Of a stretch of DNA of 64,000 bases, positions 20,005-30,766 are shown one piece after another (the first letter of the stretch is position 1; the number at the start of each line of letters is the position of its first letter). The notes beneath the pieces are model-generated. The model saw only the letters and a list, made by a program, of their open reading frames with translations, did not search any database and was not told where the DNA came from. Both the position numbers and the translations under genes were made by a program. The DNA is from Algicola sagamiensis DSM 14643 (GTDB lineage: Bacteria > Pseudomonadota > Gammaproteobacteria > Enterobacterales > Alteromonadaceae), in the NCBI RefSeq assembly GCF_000374485.1, contig NZ_KB894494.1, positions 124,001 through 188,000 on the forward strand, read 5' to 3'.

Positions 20005-20277
20005 TTACATACCGCCAGATTGACCTTCTTGGTCGTAAGAACCACCGTTACCAGAACCTTGCTGATGATGTGACACTGCGCGAGAAGGAACAACAGTTGA
20101 AATCGCATGCTTATATACCATTTGACTCACTGTGTTCTTTAATAAGATCACAAACTGATCAAAAGACTCAATCTGCCCCTGAAGTTTGATTCCGTTTACT
20201 AAATAAATTGAAACGGGAATACGCTCACGACGAAGCGCGTTTAAAAATGGATCTTGTAATGATTGGCCTTTTGCCAT
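20005..20277 (-). CDS. hfq: RNA chaperone Hfq
   Basis: Hexameric Sm-like protein that pairs small RNAs with mRNAs. The N-terminal 65 residues are near-canonical: [20 protein letters not shown], then the Sm2 motif [13 protein letters not shown]. The C-terminal tail is short (90 residues in total) and rich in Gly, Ser and Gln. It lies 79 bp behind miaA and 14 bp before hflX, the usual order. Confidence 0.98.
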   Translation of the reverse strand: MAKGQSLQDPFLNALRRERIPVSIYLVNGIKLQGQIESFDQFVILLKNTVSQMVYKHAISTVVPSRAVSHHQQGSGNGGSYDQEGQSGGM

Positions 20278-20356
20278 CTCCGGATTCCTTGTTGTTATAT
20301 TTTCAATTAAACCAGTTAATTGAATCTTCTATTGTCTAAAAAAACTACCTTGCCTT

Positions 20357-21277
20357 TTAGCTTAGCGAAGATAGAATGCGTTTCAAGTTTTCACTGTTTC
20401 CTGTCTCAAGACGTTGCAGTTCGGGCCATCCACGCAACCAGGTCATCTGCCTTTTTGCAAGCTGGCGCGTTGCCACAACTCCTCGATAGACCATTTCTTC
20501 ATAGTCAAGTTCACCCTGAAGATAGTCCCACATTTGCCGATAGCCGACACAACGTATTGAGGGTAAGTCTGCATGTAAATCACCCCGTTGAAGTAATTGT
20601 TGAACTTCAGCTTCAAAGCCTTGTTCCAACATGCAGTGAAAACGTTGTTCAATTCTTTCATGGAGTTCTGACTTTTCTTTTGGAGCAATCGAAAACTGCA
20701 AGAATGAATAAGGTAATGGCGCGGCTTTTTGAGCTGTCAATTCGGTCATGCTCTGACCTGTAATTCGAAAGACTTCAAGCGCACGATTGATCCGCTGTGG
20801 ATCATTTGGGTGAATCCGCTGTGCTGAAAAGGGATCCACACGTTTTAATTCATCATGCAAAGCAGACCATCCCTTTTCCTTCGCTTCTGCTTCTAATACA
20901 GCACGTATTGCCGAGTCTGCGGAAGGAAGCGGGGATATTCCATCGACCAAAGATTTGAAGTACAACATTGTACCACCAACCAATAACGGAATTTTACCCC
21001 GTTTATGAAAATCGTCGATTAAATTCAGCGCATCTTTGCGAAAATCTGCCGCAGAATATGCTTCTGCAGGGTCAATAATATCAATCAAGTGATGTTGCGC
21101 TGCAGATTGCTCTTCTGGCGTTGGTTTTGCAGTACCGATATCCATACCGCGATAGACCAATGCCGAATCCACACTAATGATCTCCGTATCCAACGCTTGT
21201 GCAAGTTCAATCGCCAGCGCTGTTTTCCCTGAAGCGGTCGGTCCCATCAGGCAAATTACAGGAAGTGCTTGACTCAA
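20357..21277 (-). CDS. miaA: tRNA dimethylallyltransferase
   Basis: Adds a dimethylallyl group to N6 of A37 in tRNAs that read codons starting with U, the precursor of ms2i6A. 306 residues. The P-loop [15 protein letters not shown] is at residues 12-26, followed by [33 protein letters not shown] and [12 protein letters not shown]. It overlaps the mutL stop by 4 bp, so translation is probably coupled. Confidence 0.97.
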   Translation of the reverse strand: MSQALPVICLMGPTASGKTALAIELAQALDTEIISVDSALVYRGMDIGTAKPTPEEQSAAQHHLIDIIDPAEAYSAADFRKDALNLIDDFHKRGKIPLLVGGTMLYFKSLVDGISPLPSADSAIRAVLEAEAKEKGWSALHDELKRVDPFSAQRIHPNDPQRINRALEVFRITGQSMTELTAQKAAPLPYSFLQFSIAPKEKSELHERIEQRFHCMLEQGFEAEVQQLLQRGDLHADLPSIRCVGYRQMWDYLQGELDYEEMVYRGVVATRQLAKRQMTWLRGWPELQRLETGNSENLKRILSSLS

Positions 21278-23076
21278 GCGATCACCTCTTCAGCAAATGT
21301 TGACTGAATCAATGTTTTCATATCTACCTTACGGCCACATTGTTGATAGGCCTGTTTAAAATCTTCTGGTACGAGTGTCTGTAGCCAGTGTTCAAGTTGC
21401 GTTTTCTTGAGCTGGCGATGTTTTAGCATCCAGAAACCAATCCAATCCACCAGTGATGTTTGGTCGGTCTCCTGCATTGCCCACGCCAGCAATCCAGCAC
21501 CAAAGTCTGATAAATCCCCACCGGAAATACAAGCAGGAACCCGTTTCAACAAGATATGGGACTGCCCGGTTTCAATTTCAATACCTAGTTGACGGAATAG
21601 GGTTTGACTTGTATCGAGTGATTCAATCTCGATGTCAGTCATTGCTATTTTTACAGGTAGTAATAAAGGACGAGATTTAACTACCTTATCATCTCTAGTT
21701 GCCTCTTGTCTGAACTTTTGCTGAAGCACTCGTAATCCATCCACAAGCCATAACTCACCATCAAATGTACAAAGCAGATACCGATCTTTAAGTAACATTA
21801 AACCTTGAACATATTCCTGCTCAACCACAGCACTTGTCACCACATTTTCATTCAATGCTTCCAACGCTTGTTGATACTTTTCTGGCTGAAAATCTCGTTT
21901 GGATTGATAACCCGAGCCTGACGAATAGCCTCCGCCACTTTGATATGAAGTTGACTGAAAGCCAGTTTGGGGTTGTGAATGTGCCTTTAATTGAACTGAT
22001 GGCTGAAAACCTTGTTCAATATTCGTAACACCTGGTGTTTCATCTACCATCGCTTCTTGATTGAATTGCAAGTGGCCAGACATTTGCTCCAGCACGCTTT
22101 GTACCGTTTGCACAATTAAATCATGGATCAACCTTGCTTCATGAAATCGAACTTCGTGTTTTGCAGGATGTACATTCACATCCACATCACTTGGAGGCAA
22201 ATTCACAAATAGAACAAAATTCGGTTGGATCCCAGCAGAAAGGTATCCATCAAAACCCTGACGGATGGCATGGGCGATCACTTTATCACGCATCATTCGG
22301 CCATTCACATAGGCATACTGAATATCACCAGTATTACCACAGTAATCCGGCGCAAGAAGCCAGCCCGATAATTCAATACCATGATATTCCTTTGAAAACC
22401 TGATTGCATGCTGTGCAAAAGTAGAACCACAAATACTGGACAAACGCTTTTGAATTTGCGTTTCATCAATCCCCTGACGAAGTTGATGAATTGTTTTGCC
22501 GTTATGGGTCAGGACAATTGAAACATCATGACGAGCTAGTGCAATGCGCTTAATCAATTCATCAATATGCTGGAATTCGGTTTTCTCGGACTTCAGAAAT
22601 TTCCGTCTTGCTGGCGTATTAAAAAATAAATCGCTGACTTCAATGGTTGTGCCAACTGGGTGAGCTGATGGCTTCACAATCACATCCATATCTCGACCTT
22701 CTGCATAGGCCTGCCATGCTTCAGACTGTTCGGCTGTTTTGGATGTGAGTGCCAACCTGGAAACAGAGCTAATACTCGCTAATGCCTCCCCTCGAAAACC
22801 AAGGCTCAAAATCTTTTCCAAGTCGTCTAGACAACTCAGCTTGCTGGTCGCATGCCTGCTCAGGGCTAAAGTGAGTTCATTTTTAGCAATACCAAAACCG
22901 TTGTCTCGAACACGAATGAGCTTAATGCCCCCTTTTTCGATATCAATCTGAATCCGAGTCGCACCTGCATCAAGGCTGTTTTCAACAAGCTCTTTGACAA
23001 CTGATGCTGGCCGCTCAACGACTTCGCCCGCAGCAATCTGGTTGGCGAGTCTGGCTGGTAACACTTGTATAGGCAT
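21274..23076 (-). CDS. mutL: DNA mismatch repair protein MutL
   Basis: ATPase that couples MutS mismatch recognition to MutH or UvrD-type processing. 600 residues. GHKL motifs are clear: [30 protein letters not shown] and [10 protein letters not shown]; the [13 protein letters not shown] segment closes the N-terminal domain (about residue 330). A Gln/Ser/Gly-rich linker (about 345-400) precedes the C-terminal dimerisation domain. No DQHAxxER-type endonuclease motif is visible, so it is probably the MutH-dependent type. Confidence 0.97.
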   Translation of the reverse strand: MPIQVLPARLANQIAAGEVVERPASVVKELVENSLDAGATRIQIDIEKGGIKLIRVRDNGFGIAKNELTLALSRHATSKLSCLDDLEKILSLGFRGEALASISSVSRLALTSKTAEQSEAWQAYAEGRDMDVIVKPSAHPVGTTIEVSDLFFNTPARRKFLKSEKTEFQHIDELIKRIALARHDVSIVLTHNGKTIHQLRQGIDETQIQKRLSSICGSTFAQHAIRFSKEYHGIELSGWLLAPDYCGNTGDIQYAYVNGRMMRDKVIAHAIRQGFDGYLSAGIQPNFVLFVNLPPSDVDVNVHPAKHEVRFHEARLIHDLIVQTVQSVLEQMSGHLQFNQEAMVDETPGVTNIEQGFQPSVQLKAHSQPQTGFQSTSYQSGGGYSSGSGYQSKRDFQPEKYQQALEALNENVVTSAVVEQEYVQGLMLLKDRYLLCTFDGELWLVDGLRVLQQKFRQEATRDDKVVKSRPLLLPVKIAMTDIEIESLDTSQTLFRQLGIEIETGQSHILLKRVPACISGGDLSDFGAGLLAWAMQETDQTSLVDWIGFWMLKHRQLKKTQLEHWLQTLVPEDFKQAYQQCGRKVDMKTLIQSTFAEEVIA

Positions 23077-23114
23077 GGTGATCCAATCTTTGTTGTTCTT
23101 GTTATATGACGGAG

Positions 23115-24422
23115 TTATGAATGCGGGATATCCAGAACCTGGCCGATGTACAGTAAATCAGATTTCAGGTTATTTGCATGCTTAATCTTGCCAACAGAAA
23201 CGTTATAACGTTGTGCTAATTTCGATAAAGACTCACCAGAGCGAACTTTATGCTGACGTAATTTCAGCTTGGTTAAAAGTGTACCCGCCGGCGGCGACTT
23301 GATAAAATAACGCTGAATCGATTGATTAATGGCCCCCGCCAAACGATATTGGTATTTTCTTGATGCAAGGTTTTTGGCTTCTCTTGGATTTGACATAAAC
23401 CCTATTTCCACCAAAATCGAAGGAATATCCGGTGACTTCAATACAGCAAGGCTTGCAGCTTGTGGCTTACGGTTATGCAGCCTTGTCACTCCTTTGAGAG
23501 ACTTTAAGACTTCATCCGCAACTTCATAACTAGTCGTAATCGAGTGATCCATCGACATATCCAACAAAGTGCGCGCAAGGTATTTTTCATTTTGTGTGTC
23601 TTTAATGACTTCTGCGGCACCACCGAGCAGTTCCGAGTGCTTTTCTCGTTGCTCAATCCACTTACCAATCTCAGAGTTCGCACGGCGAAGGGATAGCACC
23701 CAGACAGCAGCCCCACGAGGTTGAGGTGATGTGAACGCATCCGCATGAATAGATACAAAAAGGTCCGCTTTGCGTTTTCTCGCAATATCTGTCCGCCGAT
23801 TCAAGTTCACATAATAATCACCTGTTCGGACCATGAAGGCTTCAAAGCCTTTTTGTTGATTGAGTAATGCTGTTAGACGTTTCGCAACGGAAAGCGTCAC
23901 TCTTTTTTCATAAACACCATTATGACCAATAGAACCAGGGTCTTCACCACCATGTCCTGCATCAATGGCAATGATAACATTTCGCTCGGTATCCATACCT
24001 CGCGTGATCACTTCCTCAGGCGCTTCTTTCATGAAGTCAACGACTAGACGATCGCCGTACGGCGCAGTCGGTGCGAGCGCAAATACAATCGGTTGTACAA
24101 CTTCTTTCAGATCGAAAACAACGCGCGTTGAGCCTTTGTATTTTGGTTTACTATACCGCACGCGTTTGATGAGATCGCTTGAGTTCTTTAATTTTTCCAG
24201 GGCAGTTTTATCCACCGTTGATTTAAAATCAACAACAAAACGCTCAGGATTTTTTAAGGAAAAATAACTGAACTTCGGGGTTTCCTTCATATCGAAAACA
24301 ACCCGTGTTCGCTCTGGAGACGGCCACATCCGCACAGACTTGATTGCATTTGCAGCCCAAGCCGAAGAAATAAAGTTAAGCGTCAATAGCCCTATTATTG
24401 TTAGCCAACCACGTCCACTCAT
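23115..24422 (-). CDS. N-acetylmuramoyl-L-alanine amidase with AMIN and LysM domains (AmiB/AmiC type)
   Basis: Periplasmic zinc amidase that cuts septal peptidoglycan during daughter-cell separation. 435 residues: signal peptide ending AWA (about residue 23), AMIN domain (about 28-125) that targets the septum, amidase_3 domain (about 145-370), and a C-terminal LysM ([16 protein letters not shown], about 392-434). Zinc ligands are in [11 protein letters not shown], the Glu after GVYEK, and SIHADAF; the catalytic Glu is in VEIGFMSN. LysM at the end matches AmiB. It lies between tsaE and mutL, the usual place. Confidence 0.94.
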   Translation of the reverse strand: MSGRGWLTIIGLLTLNFISSAWAANAIKSVRMWPSPERTRVVFDMKETPKFSYFSLKNPERFVVDFKSTVDKTALEKLKNSSDLIKRVRYSKPKYKGSTRVVFDLKEVVQPIVFALAPTAPYGDRLVVDFMKEAPEEVITRGMDTERNVIIAIDAGHGGEDPGSIGHNGVYEKRVTLSVAKRLTALLNQQKGFEAFMVRTGDYYVNLNRRTDIARKRKADLFVSIHADAFTSPQPRGAAVWVLSLRRANSEIGKWIEQREKHSELLGGAAEVIKDTQNEKYLARTLLDMSMDHSITTSYEVADEVLKSLKGVTRLHNRKPQAASLAVLKSPDIPSILVEIGFMSNPREAKNLASRKYQYRLAGAINQSIQRYFIKSPPAGTLLTKLKLRQHKVRSGESLSKLAQRYNVSVGKIKHANNLKSDLLYIGQVLDIPHS

Positions 24423-24426
24423 AAGA

Positions 24427-24882
24427 TCAATTCAATTTTTTTATGACTTCCAAACCACGCGCTGTTTTTGCCTCAATATCAGCAACGCGTTTTTCCCCTT
24501 GATAATTCATCGTCACCATGAGATCGGGTTGCGGGATCAAATCCCCCCCTTTATCCGGCCACTCCAGCAGACACAGATTACCTGGCTCGAAATAATCCCG
24601 GATCCCCATAAATTCTAGTTCATCTGGGTCAGCAAGACGATATAAATCAAAATGATAGATTTGAAGTCCTTGAATGTCATAAGGTTCGACCAGTGTATAT
24701 GTTGGGCTTTTGACAGCCCCCACGTGACCTAACCCTTGGATAAACCCACGAGATAATGTTGTTTTACCTGCACCCAAGTCACCATACAGAAAAATGACAA
24801 TTCCTGACTGACATGCCGAGGAGAGTTGCTTTCCAAGGGCAACGGTTGCCGTTTCATTTTCAAGATACTTCTCAAATTTCAT
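24427..24882 (-). CDS. tsaE: tRNA threonylcarbamoyladenosine biosynthesis ATPase TsaE
   Basis: ATPase that works with TsaB and TsaD to place threonylcarbamoyl on A37 of ANN-decoding tRNAs. 151 residues. The P-loop is in LYGDLGAGKTTLSRG (about residues 33-47), then KSPTYTLVEPYD, IYHFDLYRLADPDELEFMG and LLEWPDKGG. It overlaps the nnr stop by 4 bp and lies 4 bp before the amidase gene. Confidence 0.96.
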   Translation of the reverse strand: MKFEKYLENETATVALGKQLSSACQSGIVIFLYGDLGAGKTTLSRGFIQGLGHVGAVKSPTYTLVEPYDIQGLQIYHFDLYRLADPDELEFMGIRDYFEPGNLCLLEWPDKGGDLIPQPDLMVTMNYQGEKRVADIEAKTARGLEVIKKLN

Positions 24883-26384
24883 CTTGCCGATTCCGGATTG
24901 ACTAACTGTCTTAAATAAGGAAATAAATCTGACGCGATCATACCGCGCTGTCCCTGGCTAGACGCCAAATCAGCCGCAGCTCCGTGCAAATATACACCAA
25001 GTGCTGCTGCATCTTCCAGTGGCATTCCTTGACCAACAAATGCACCAATAATCCCTGAAAGAACATCCCCCATCCCGGCTGTTGCCATACCTGGATTTCC
25101 ACTGTGATTGACCAGACATTGGCTTTCACTTGCAATGATTGAACCCGCACCTTTAAGCACAGTCACCGCTTGGTGCTGTTGCTGTAGTTGCTTCGCAGCA
25201 GAAAATCGATCGGATTCAACATCCTGGGTGGATTTTTTCAGCAATCGAGCCGCTTCACCTGGGTGTGGCGTGATCACGGTATTTCGTAATTTTACGGGCT
25301 CTGGTGCAAAAGCGATCAAGTTTAACGCATCTGCGTCCATGACGCGATACTTATCGAGATCTAATATCTGCCTTAAAATAGAAATTGCCCAGTTATCTTG
25401 GCCCAGCCCTGGTCCAACAACGATCACATCCGCTGCTTCAAGTAATGCGGTTGCTTCTTCTCCATCTTCAATCCCTTGTACCATCAACTCTGGTCGGCTA
25501 CTCACGACAGCCGCAATATTATCTGGATGAGTAAGAACAGAAACCAAACCAGCCCCACATCGAAGTGCAGACTCTGCTGCTAAACGGATAGCGCCAGGCA
25601 TCCCTTTATTTCCACCGACCAGAACAACTTTCCCACACATCCCTTTGTGATAAAACTTTGCTCTAGGTTTGAGTTGTTGGATCAATTGCTCTGCATTCGA
25701 GAACTGTGCAGAAGATTCGACTTGTTTTTCAAAGGTTTTGTTCAATCCAAGTCCTGCAAAATAGATCTGTCCAGAATAATGTGGACCAAAACCGGTGACC
25801 AAACCTCGCTTCAACGCAATAAATGTGACCGTCATATCCGCTTCCACTGCATCCGGCATCGGCTGCCCACAATTGGCATTCAACCCCGATGGTACATCAA
25901 CTGAGATGATCATTCGGCCACTCGTATTCATCCGTTCAATACATTGCAAATGTTCTTCTCGAAGATCCCCTGTCAGCCCAGTACCAAGCAATGCATCAAT
26001 AATCATGGCATCAGAGTCCCATTTTTGTGGGAATTGTTGGCTTTCTTTCCCCCCTGCAACCAGCCATGCATCTCGAGCTTGCTTTGCTTCACCTTTTATT
26101 TTTTCTACATCGCCCGTTTGGATCACCTCGACCATCCGTCCAGCTGAATCCAAGCAACGTGCGACAACATACCCATCCCCACCATTATTCCCAGTGCCAC
26201 AAATTACATAAAATAATGTGTTTTCATGAGCATGCATTAATGCACAGTCCACAACTGCCTGCCCAGCAAGCACCATAAGTGGATACATTTGGATATCAAC
26301 CAAGGCCGCAACATCCGCTTCGTTTTCTCGAATTTGTTCTGCTCGATACAGCTTCCGTGGTAAATTAGTTGTAATTGTTTTCAT
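24879..26384 (-). CDS. nnr: Bifunctional NAD(P)H-hydrate epimerase and ADP-dependent dehydratase
   Basis: Repairs hydrated NADH and NADPH. The N-terminal YjeF_N half (about 1-220) is the epimerase, with CGTGNNGGDGYVVARCL and the VDVPSGLNANCGQ loop. The C-terminal ribokinase-like half (about 230-500) is the dehydratase, with GNKGMPGAIRLAAESALRCGAG, VVGPGLGQ, TPHPGEAARLL and NPGMATAGMGDVLSG, which holds the catalytic Asp. 501 residues is normal for the fusion. AGGA lies 5 bp before the ATG, within 15 bp of the divergent queG start. Confidence 0.96.
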   Translation of the reverse strand: MKTITTNLPRKLYRAEQIRENEADVAALVDIQMYPLMVLAGQAVVDCALMHAHENTLFYVICGTGNNGGDGYVVARCLDSAGRMVEVIQTGDVEKIKGEAKQARDAWLVAGGKESQQFPQKWDSDAMIIDALLGTGLTGDLREEHLQCIERMNTSGRMIISVDVPSGLNANCGQPMPDAVEADMTVTFIALKRGLVTGFGPHYSGQIYFAGLGLNKTFEKQVESSAQFSNAEQLIQQLKPRAKFYHKGMCGKVVLVGGNKGMPGAIRLAAESALRCGAGLVSVLTHPDNIAAVVSSRPELMVQGIEDGEEATALLEAADVIVVGPGLGQDNWAISILRQILDLDKYRVMDADALNLIAFAPEPVKLRNTVITPHPGEAARLLKKSTQDVESDRFSAAKQLQQQHQAVTVLKGAGSIIASESQCLVNHSGNPGMATAGMGDVLSGIIGAFVGQGMPLEDAAALGVYLHGAAADLASSQGQRGMIASDLFPYLRQLVNPESAR

Positions 26385-26399
26385 GTAGGTCCTGATCCG

Positions 26400-27539
26400 A
26401 TGCCGTCTTCAGACATTAATTATCACCAATTAGCCCAAGACATCAAACAGTGGGGTCATTCTCTGGGGTTCCAGCAGGTAGGCATTGCGGATATTGACTT
26501 GACGAAGCATGAGGCACAACTACAAAAGTGGCTGGATAAAGGGTATCACGGCAACATGGATTACATGGCTGCTCATGGTATGAAGCGTGCCCGCCCAAAC
26601 GAACTTGTCCCTGGGACTGTCCGTGTGATTAGTGTTCGAATGGATTATCTTCCTCCAGATGCGGGATTTGCCCAAAACCTTAAAGATAAAAGCAAGGGTT
26701 ACATCAGCCGTTATGCACTTGGTCGCGACTATCATAAAATGCTGCGTAACCGTTTAAAAAAACTCGCGCAGAAAATAGAATCCCAAGTTGGAGCACTCGG
26801 CTATCGACCATTTGTGGATTCAGCACCTGTTTTGGAGAGACAACTTGCAGACAAAGCTGGGCTTGGGTGGACAGGAAAACACTCTTTGTTGATCCACCCT
26901 AACGCCGGTTCCTGGTTCTTTTTGGGTGAATTATTTATTGATCTCCCACTCCCAGTTGATCAACCCATCGAAGAAAAGTGCGGCGCTTGTGTGGCTTGCC
27001 TAAAAATATGCCCCACGCAAGCAATTGTGGAACCTTACGTTGTCGATGCAAGGCGCTGTATCAGTTATTTGACGATTGAGCTCAAAGAGGCAATTCCTGA
27101 GTCGCTCAGACCCCTTATCGGAAACAGAATTTATGGTTGCGATGATTGTCAGCTGATTTGCCCTTGGAACCGCTATGCCCAGATCACCGATGAAAATGAC
27201 TTTCATCCAAGACAACATTTATCACAACAAGATCTACTCACCTTATTTGCCTGGAATGAAGAAGCGTTTCTTCAACGTACGGAAGGATCACCTATCCGAA
27301 GAATTGGCCATGAGCGTTGGCTTAGAAATATCGCGACAGCGCTTGGAAATGCACCTTATGATGAAGCAATCATCAATGCACTCGTCCAATCGTCTGGACA
27401 GTACTCATCGATGGTCCAAGAACACATATCTTGGGCGCTGAAGCAACAGCAGGATAAAAAACAATTGGCTACTTTACCTGATCGCAAAAACCAACGTCTT
27501 GTCCGAACCATCGAAAAGGGGTTACCTCGCGATGCTTAA
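26400..27539 (+). CDS. queG: Epoxyqueuosine reductase QueG
   Basis: Cobalamin-dependent iron-sulfur enzyme that converts epoxyqueuosine to queuosine in tRNA, the last step of the pathway. 379 residues. Two [4Fe-4S] sets are visible: CGACVACLKICPTQA and CDDCQLICPWN, separated by the RRCISYLTIEL signature. The N-terminal region has YHGNMDYM and the VDSAPVLERQLADKAGLGW loop. It is divergent from nnr with only 15 bp between the start codons, and converges with the response-regulator gene, ending 12 bp from it. Confidence 0.96.
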   Translation: MPSSDINYHQLAQDIKQWGHSLGFQQVGIADIDLTKHEAQLQKWLDKGYHGNMDYMAAHGMKRARPNELVPGTVRVISVRMDYLPPDAGFAQNLKDKSKGYISRYALGRDYHKMLRNRLKKLAQKIESQVGALGYRPFVDSAPVLERQLADKAGLGWTGKHSLLIHPNAGSWFFLGELFIDLPLPVDQPIEEKCGACVACLKICPTQAIVEPYVVDARRCISYLTIELKEAIPESLRPLIGNRIYGCDDCQLICPWNRYAQITDENDFHPRQHLSQQDLLTLFAWNEEAFLQRTEGSPIRRIGHERWLRNIATALGNAPYDEAIINALVQSSGQYSSMVQEHISWALKQQQDKKQLATLPDRKNQRLVRTIEKGLPRDA

Positions 27540-27551
27540 CCTTGACTGGCG

Positions 27552-28670
27552 TTACGTGAGTTTACTCAGCAACTCTTCAATATGGTAAAAGGCAGCTTTC
27601 ACATCCAATAACATGTCTTCCTTTCCTAACGCTTGCTGGATGGTCTCATCCAATGTTTTGACGATATAAAGCTCCTGATCTTCATCCAGTCCCATGCCCG
27701 GAATATGCTGATCAAAGTCGCGCTGTAATTTACTAAACACTTCTACGTTCTGTGCATGAGATTGGTTGATCATCATGACCAGATCTTCAAATCTATCTTT
27801 GATTTTATGAACGGTGTCTTCCAGAAGTTCCTGTTTTCTATCTAGGCGAGCACTTGTATCTAATGAAATTAATGTTTGCTCAGTGACACCGACCAAAAAA
27901 CAAACATGATCTCTCAGTCGTCCAACTTTCACCGGATCATTCATCGGTAAATTCAACATTAAGAGACTGACATTTGTGTAATTGATTAACAACCTGGGTG
28001 CAAACTCATAGATACGACCTTTGTGGCGCATCATTGAAAGTAATTCCACAACGATCGGTGAGCAGGCTCCGTCCAGTGAATAATTCGTTTCTTCACCATG
28101 AATACGAAATTGGATATTGGATTTGATCCCGAATGAATTGAGGGTTTGCATCAATGCCTGTGCTAATTGCTCCGGGCTTTCGATTTCATGGCAGTGCTCA
28201 ACAAACTGAATTACCACCCCCATTTCACTGGAGTTTGCCATTGCATTGAATGCAGTTTCTGTCGCTGTTGTTACTTGCTCTTCTAGGGATAAGCGCTTGT
28301 CGATCATATTGAACAGGCCATTTAACTTCGCTTTTAATTCCTCCTTCGCAAATGGCTTAACAATATAATCATCAGCACCAGCTTCGTAACCTTGTATCCT
28401 TTCATCTAAATTGCCTCTGGCGGATACAAACATGACGGGAATATCACTCGTCTTTGGGTTGTCTTTGAGTTTTCGACAGACCTCATAGCCATCCATTTCC
28501 GGCATACTCACGTCCAATAAAATGACCTCTGGCGTATTCAGCTCAAGATGCTTCAAACAGGCTTCACCACTATCTACGCACTGTAGCTCATATTGATCAG
28601 ATAAGATCTCTCCCATGATCTCGAGGTTGAATGGTTCATCATCCACAGCAAGTACACGATTCTTTTCCAT
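27552..28670 (-). CDS. Response regulator with receiver and uncharacterised helical output region
   Basis: 372 residues. The CheY-like receiver (about 5-120) is complete: acidic pair D10-D11, phosphoacceptor Asp53 in LLDVSMPEMDG, a Ser in MFVSARG, and Lys in IVKPFAK. After a helical linker the rest (about 140-372) has no DNA-binding, GGDEF, EAL or HD-GYP motif that I can see; it is mostly helical and may be a protein-interaction output or a phosphatase-type domain. GAGGATATT before the ATG is a good ribosome site. It is 56 bp behind the kinase gene, so they form a likely pair. Confidence 0.8.
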   Translation of the reverse strand: MEKNRVLAVDDEPFNLEIMGEILSDQYELQCVDSGEACLKHLELNTPEVILLDVSMPEMDGYEVCRKLKDNPKTSDIPVMFVSARGNLDERIQGYEAGADDYIVKPFAKEELKAKLNGLFNMIDKRLSLEEQVTTATETAFNAMANSSEMGVVIQFVEHCHEIESPEQLAQALMQTLNSFGIKSNIQFRIHGEETNYSLDGACSPIVVELLSMMRHKGRIYEFAPRLLINYTNVSLLMLNLPMNDPVKVGRLRDHVCFLVGVTEQTLISLDTSARLDRKQELLEDTVHKIKDRFEDLVMMINQSHAQNVEVFSKLQRDFDQHIPGMGLDEDQELYIVKTLDETIQQALGKEDMLLDVKAAFYHIEELLSKLT

Positions 28671-28726
28671 AATATCCTCTGTAAGAAAACCCTTTTTCGG
28701 TACACACTATCTTAGTCTATTCTCTT

Positions 28727-30715
28727 TCAACCTGCTTCTTGGACCTGTACCTCTTTTTTGGGGAGTACAAAGGTGAATGTCGCGCCTTTATGCTCGTTAT
28801 TGGTTGCAAAGATTTTTCCGTGGTGCAGCTGAATCAACTCCTTACAAATGGATAGACCCAACCCAGTCCCACCAGCCCCTTGATTGGTCTTACTGCTTTG
28901 CACAAATTTATCAAAAACCTGGTCCAGCTCTTTCTCAGGAATCCCCACACCTTCATCAATCACACGGATACACAATGAATCACGATCTCGACCGTAGCAC
29001 CGAATATAACTGTCTTGAATTTCGATTTTGATAATTCCGTGATTCGGAGAAAACTTAATCGCATTCCCAATCAGGTTTCTTAGAATGAGCTGAATATGCT
29101 CCTGATCACACCAGACTTTATCGTCCGATGCTTTTTGAGTCAGAATGAGCTGGATTTCTTTTTCTTTCGCCAATGCCATAAATTCTGATTCTGTCTGACG
29201 GATCACTTCTGTCAAAGGATAATAGCCTGGGTAGAATGGAAACTTCCCAGCTTCCAACTTGGATAAGTCCAATAAGTTATTCAGAAGAACAAGCAATCGA
29301 TTACCACTTGTCGTGATCCGGGAAAGGTATCGCTGCATATTTTCCCGATCTAATTCAGGATCCGTCGTACTATCATGAGCAAATCGAGCAAAGCTCAAAA
29401 TGGAATGCATGGGTGTGCGTAGCTCATGGGACATATTGGCGAGAAATTCCGATTTACTTCGGTTCGCTTGTTCCGCCGCTTCTTTTGCATGTTCCAATGC
29501 TTGTGTTCTCTGCTGTACCTTCTCTTCAAGAGAAAAGTTTTGTTCAGTCAACAACTGCTCTCTGTACTTGATTTCTGAAATATCCCGCACTATCCCAGCA
29601 AAGTAATAGCGCCCGTGATAATCGACCCGATTACAAGATAAAGACATCACCGTTTCCACCCCAGAAGTGTGCAGCGTTTGTATTTCACAACTAAACTGTT
29701 GCTCTCCTTTGAGTTGACGGATTTGTTGTAGCAATGTCTTGAATGAACAACGAGATAACAATTTTCGGATTGAACAAAAAACAAGGGATTCTCTCGATAA
29801 ACCAAAAATGTATTCGCAAGAAACATTCGCCTCCGTAATACACCCTTTATCATCAACGAGGACGATTCCATCTGGCGTATTATCGAAGATCACGCGAAGC
29901 AGGATATCTTTTTCAACCAGTGTATCGACCGTTGTTTGTAATCGCTCAACCAATGCTTGATTTTGCTGCTTCAACATTTCTGTTTGCCAAAGCCGATGAA
30001 TTGATTGCAACAGCACATTTTGATCAATTGGCTTTTTCAACACATCAGACACACCAAGCCGGATGGTTTCAATGAGAGAATCATGACTCTCACGGCTGGT
30101 CAGTAAAATACACTGACAATCTGGATACTGAGTTTTTACGAGACGAAAAGCTTCCAAGCCATCGAGTTCTTTCATATGAAAGTCACAAATGAAAATATCA
30201 TCAGGAGATTGATGCCGAAGTGTTTCTTCCAAGCTGGCCAAATCATGGATAGAAGTGACTTGGATCCCAACATCAATTAAACATTGCTCTATGGGTGCCA
30301 ATCGTTCCTGCACATCATCCATAAGGAGTATTTTTGGTAAGAGGAAGGCCTCAATTTCCTCAGGCAAAACAATGAGGTTCTGGATCACATCCAAAATCTC
30401 CTTATTGCTCAGTGATGGATAGATCACACTCGAGTCAGGAAATACACCAGATAAATTCGTGATATGGGCCTGGGATGATTGTTCTGGTAGCAACAAAATG
30501 ATCTGATACTGCTGACTGGCCTGTCGGAGTTCTTCTGCAAGTGCTGGGTTGATCATATGATCCACCGCAACAAGCTGATAAGGTGTCAGAGAGGGGACTT
30601 TTTCCATCTGGCGATGGTTCATCAGGGTCACTTGAAAGCCCTGTAATTCGAGTAAATGTTTTAGACGCATCGCGAGTAAAGATGCGTTATCCAAAATCAG
30701 GACTTGAACATCCAT
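28727..30715 (-). CDS. Cytoplasmic hybrid sensor histidine kinase with two N-terminal receiver domains
   Basis: 662 residues, no signal peptide or membrane helix. Order: a degenerate receiver (about 1-115, only ALAVDH-like remnant in LVAVDHMI); a fuller receiver (about 128-245) with MDDVQE, Asp in FICDFHMKELDG and LKKPI; a PAS domain (about 270-390, with FDNTPDGIVLVDDKG); a coiled coil; HisKA with the phospho-His in FLANMSHELRTP (about 430); and HATPase_c with N box LIGNAIKFSP and G boxes DEGVGIPE and GTGLGLSI. The N-terminal placing of receivers suggests control by another kinase. Input signal unknown; the downstream regulator is the likely partner. Confidence 0.86.
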   Translation of the reverse strand: MDVQVLILDNASLLAMRLKHLLELQGFQVTLMNHRQMEKVPSLTPYQLVAVDHMINPALAEELRQASQQYQIILLLPEQSSQAHITNLSGVFPDSSVIYPSLSNKEILDVIQNLIVLPEEIEAFLLPKILLMDDVQERLAPIEQCLIDVGIQVTSIHDLASLEETLRHQSPDDIFICDFHMKELDGLEAFRLVKTQYPDCQCILLTSRESHDSLIETIRLGVSDVLKKPIDQNVLLQSIHRLWQTEMLKQQNQALVERLQTTVDTLVEKDILLRVIFDNTPDGIVLVDDKGCITEANVSCEYIFGLSRESLVFCSIRKLLSRCSFKTLLQQIRQLKGEQQFSCEIQTLHTSGVETVMSLSCNRVDYHGRYYFAGIVRDISEIKYREQLLTEQNFSLEEKVQQRTQALEHAKEAAEQANRSKSEFLANMSHELRTPMHSILSFARFAHDSTTDPELDRENMQRYLSRITTSGNRLLVLLNNLLDLSKLEAGKFPFYPGYYPLTEVIRQTESEFMALAKEKEIQLILTQKASDDKVWCDQEHIQLILRNLIGNAIKFSPNHGIIKIEIQDSYIRCYGRDRDSLCIRVIDEGVGIPEKELDQVFDKFVQSSKTNQGAGGTGLGLSICKELIQLHHGKIFATNNEHKGATFTFVLPKKEVQVQEAG

Positions 30716-30718
30716 TGC

Positions 30719-30753
30719 GCTATTCTCTTATGCCTAACCTTTTAGAGAATAGC
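30719..30753 (-). promoter_or_regulatory. Hairpin just before the hybrid kinase start
   Basis: GCTATTCTCT (30719-30728) pairs perfectly with AGAGAATAGC (30744-30753), a 10-bp stem with a 15-nt loop. It ends 3 bp from the kinase ATG at 30715 and begins 14 bp past the mutM stop. It could end mutM transcription or hide the kinase ribosome site, which would have to lie in the stem. No T run is present. Confidence 0.4.
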
Positions 30754-30766
30754 TTAGCAGGTTGGC

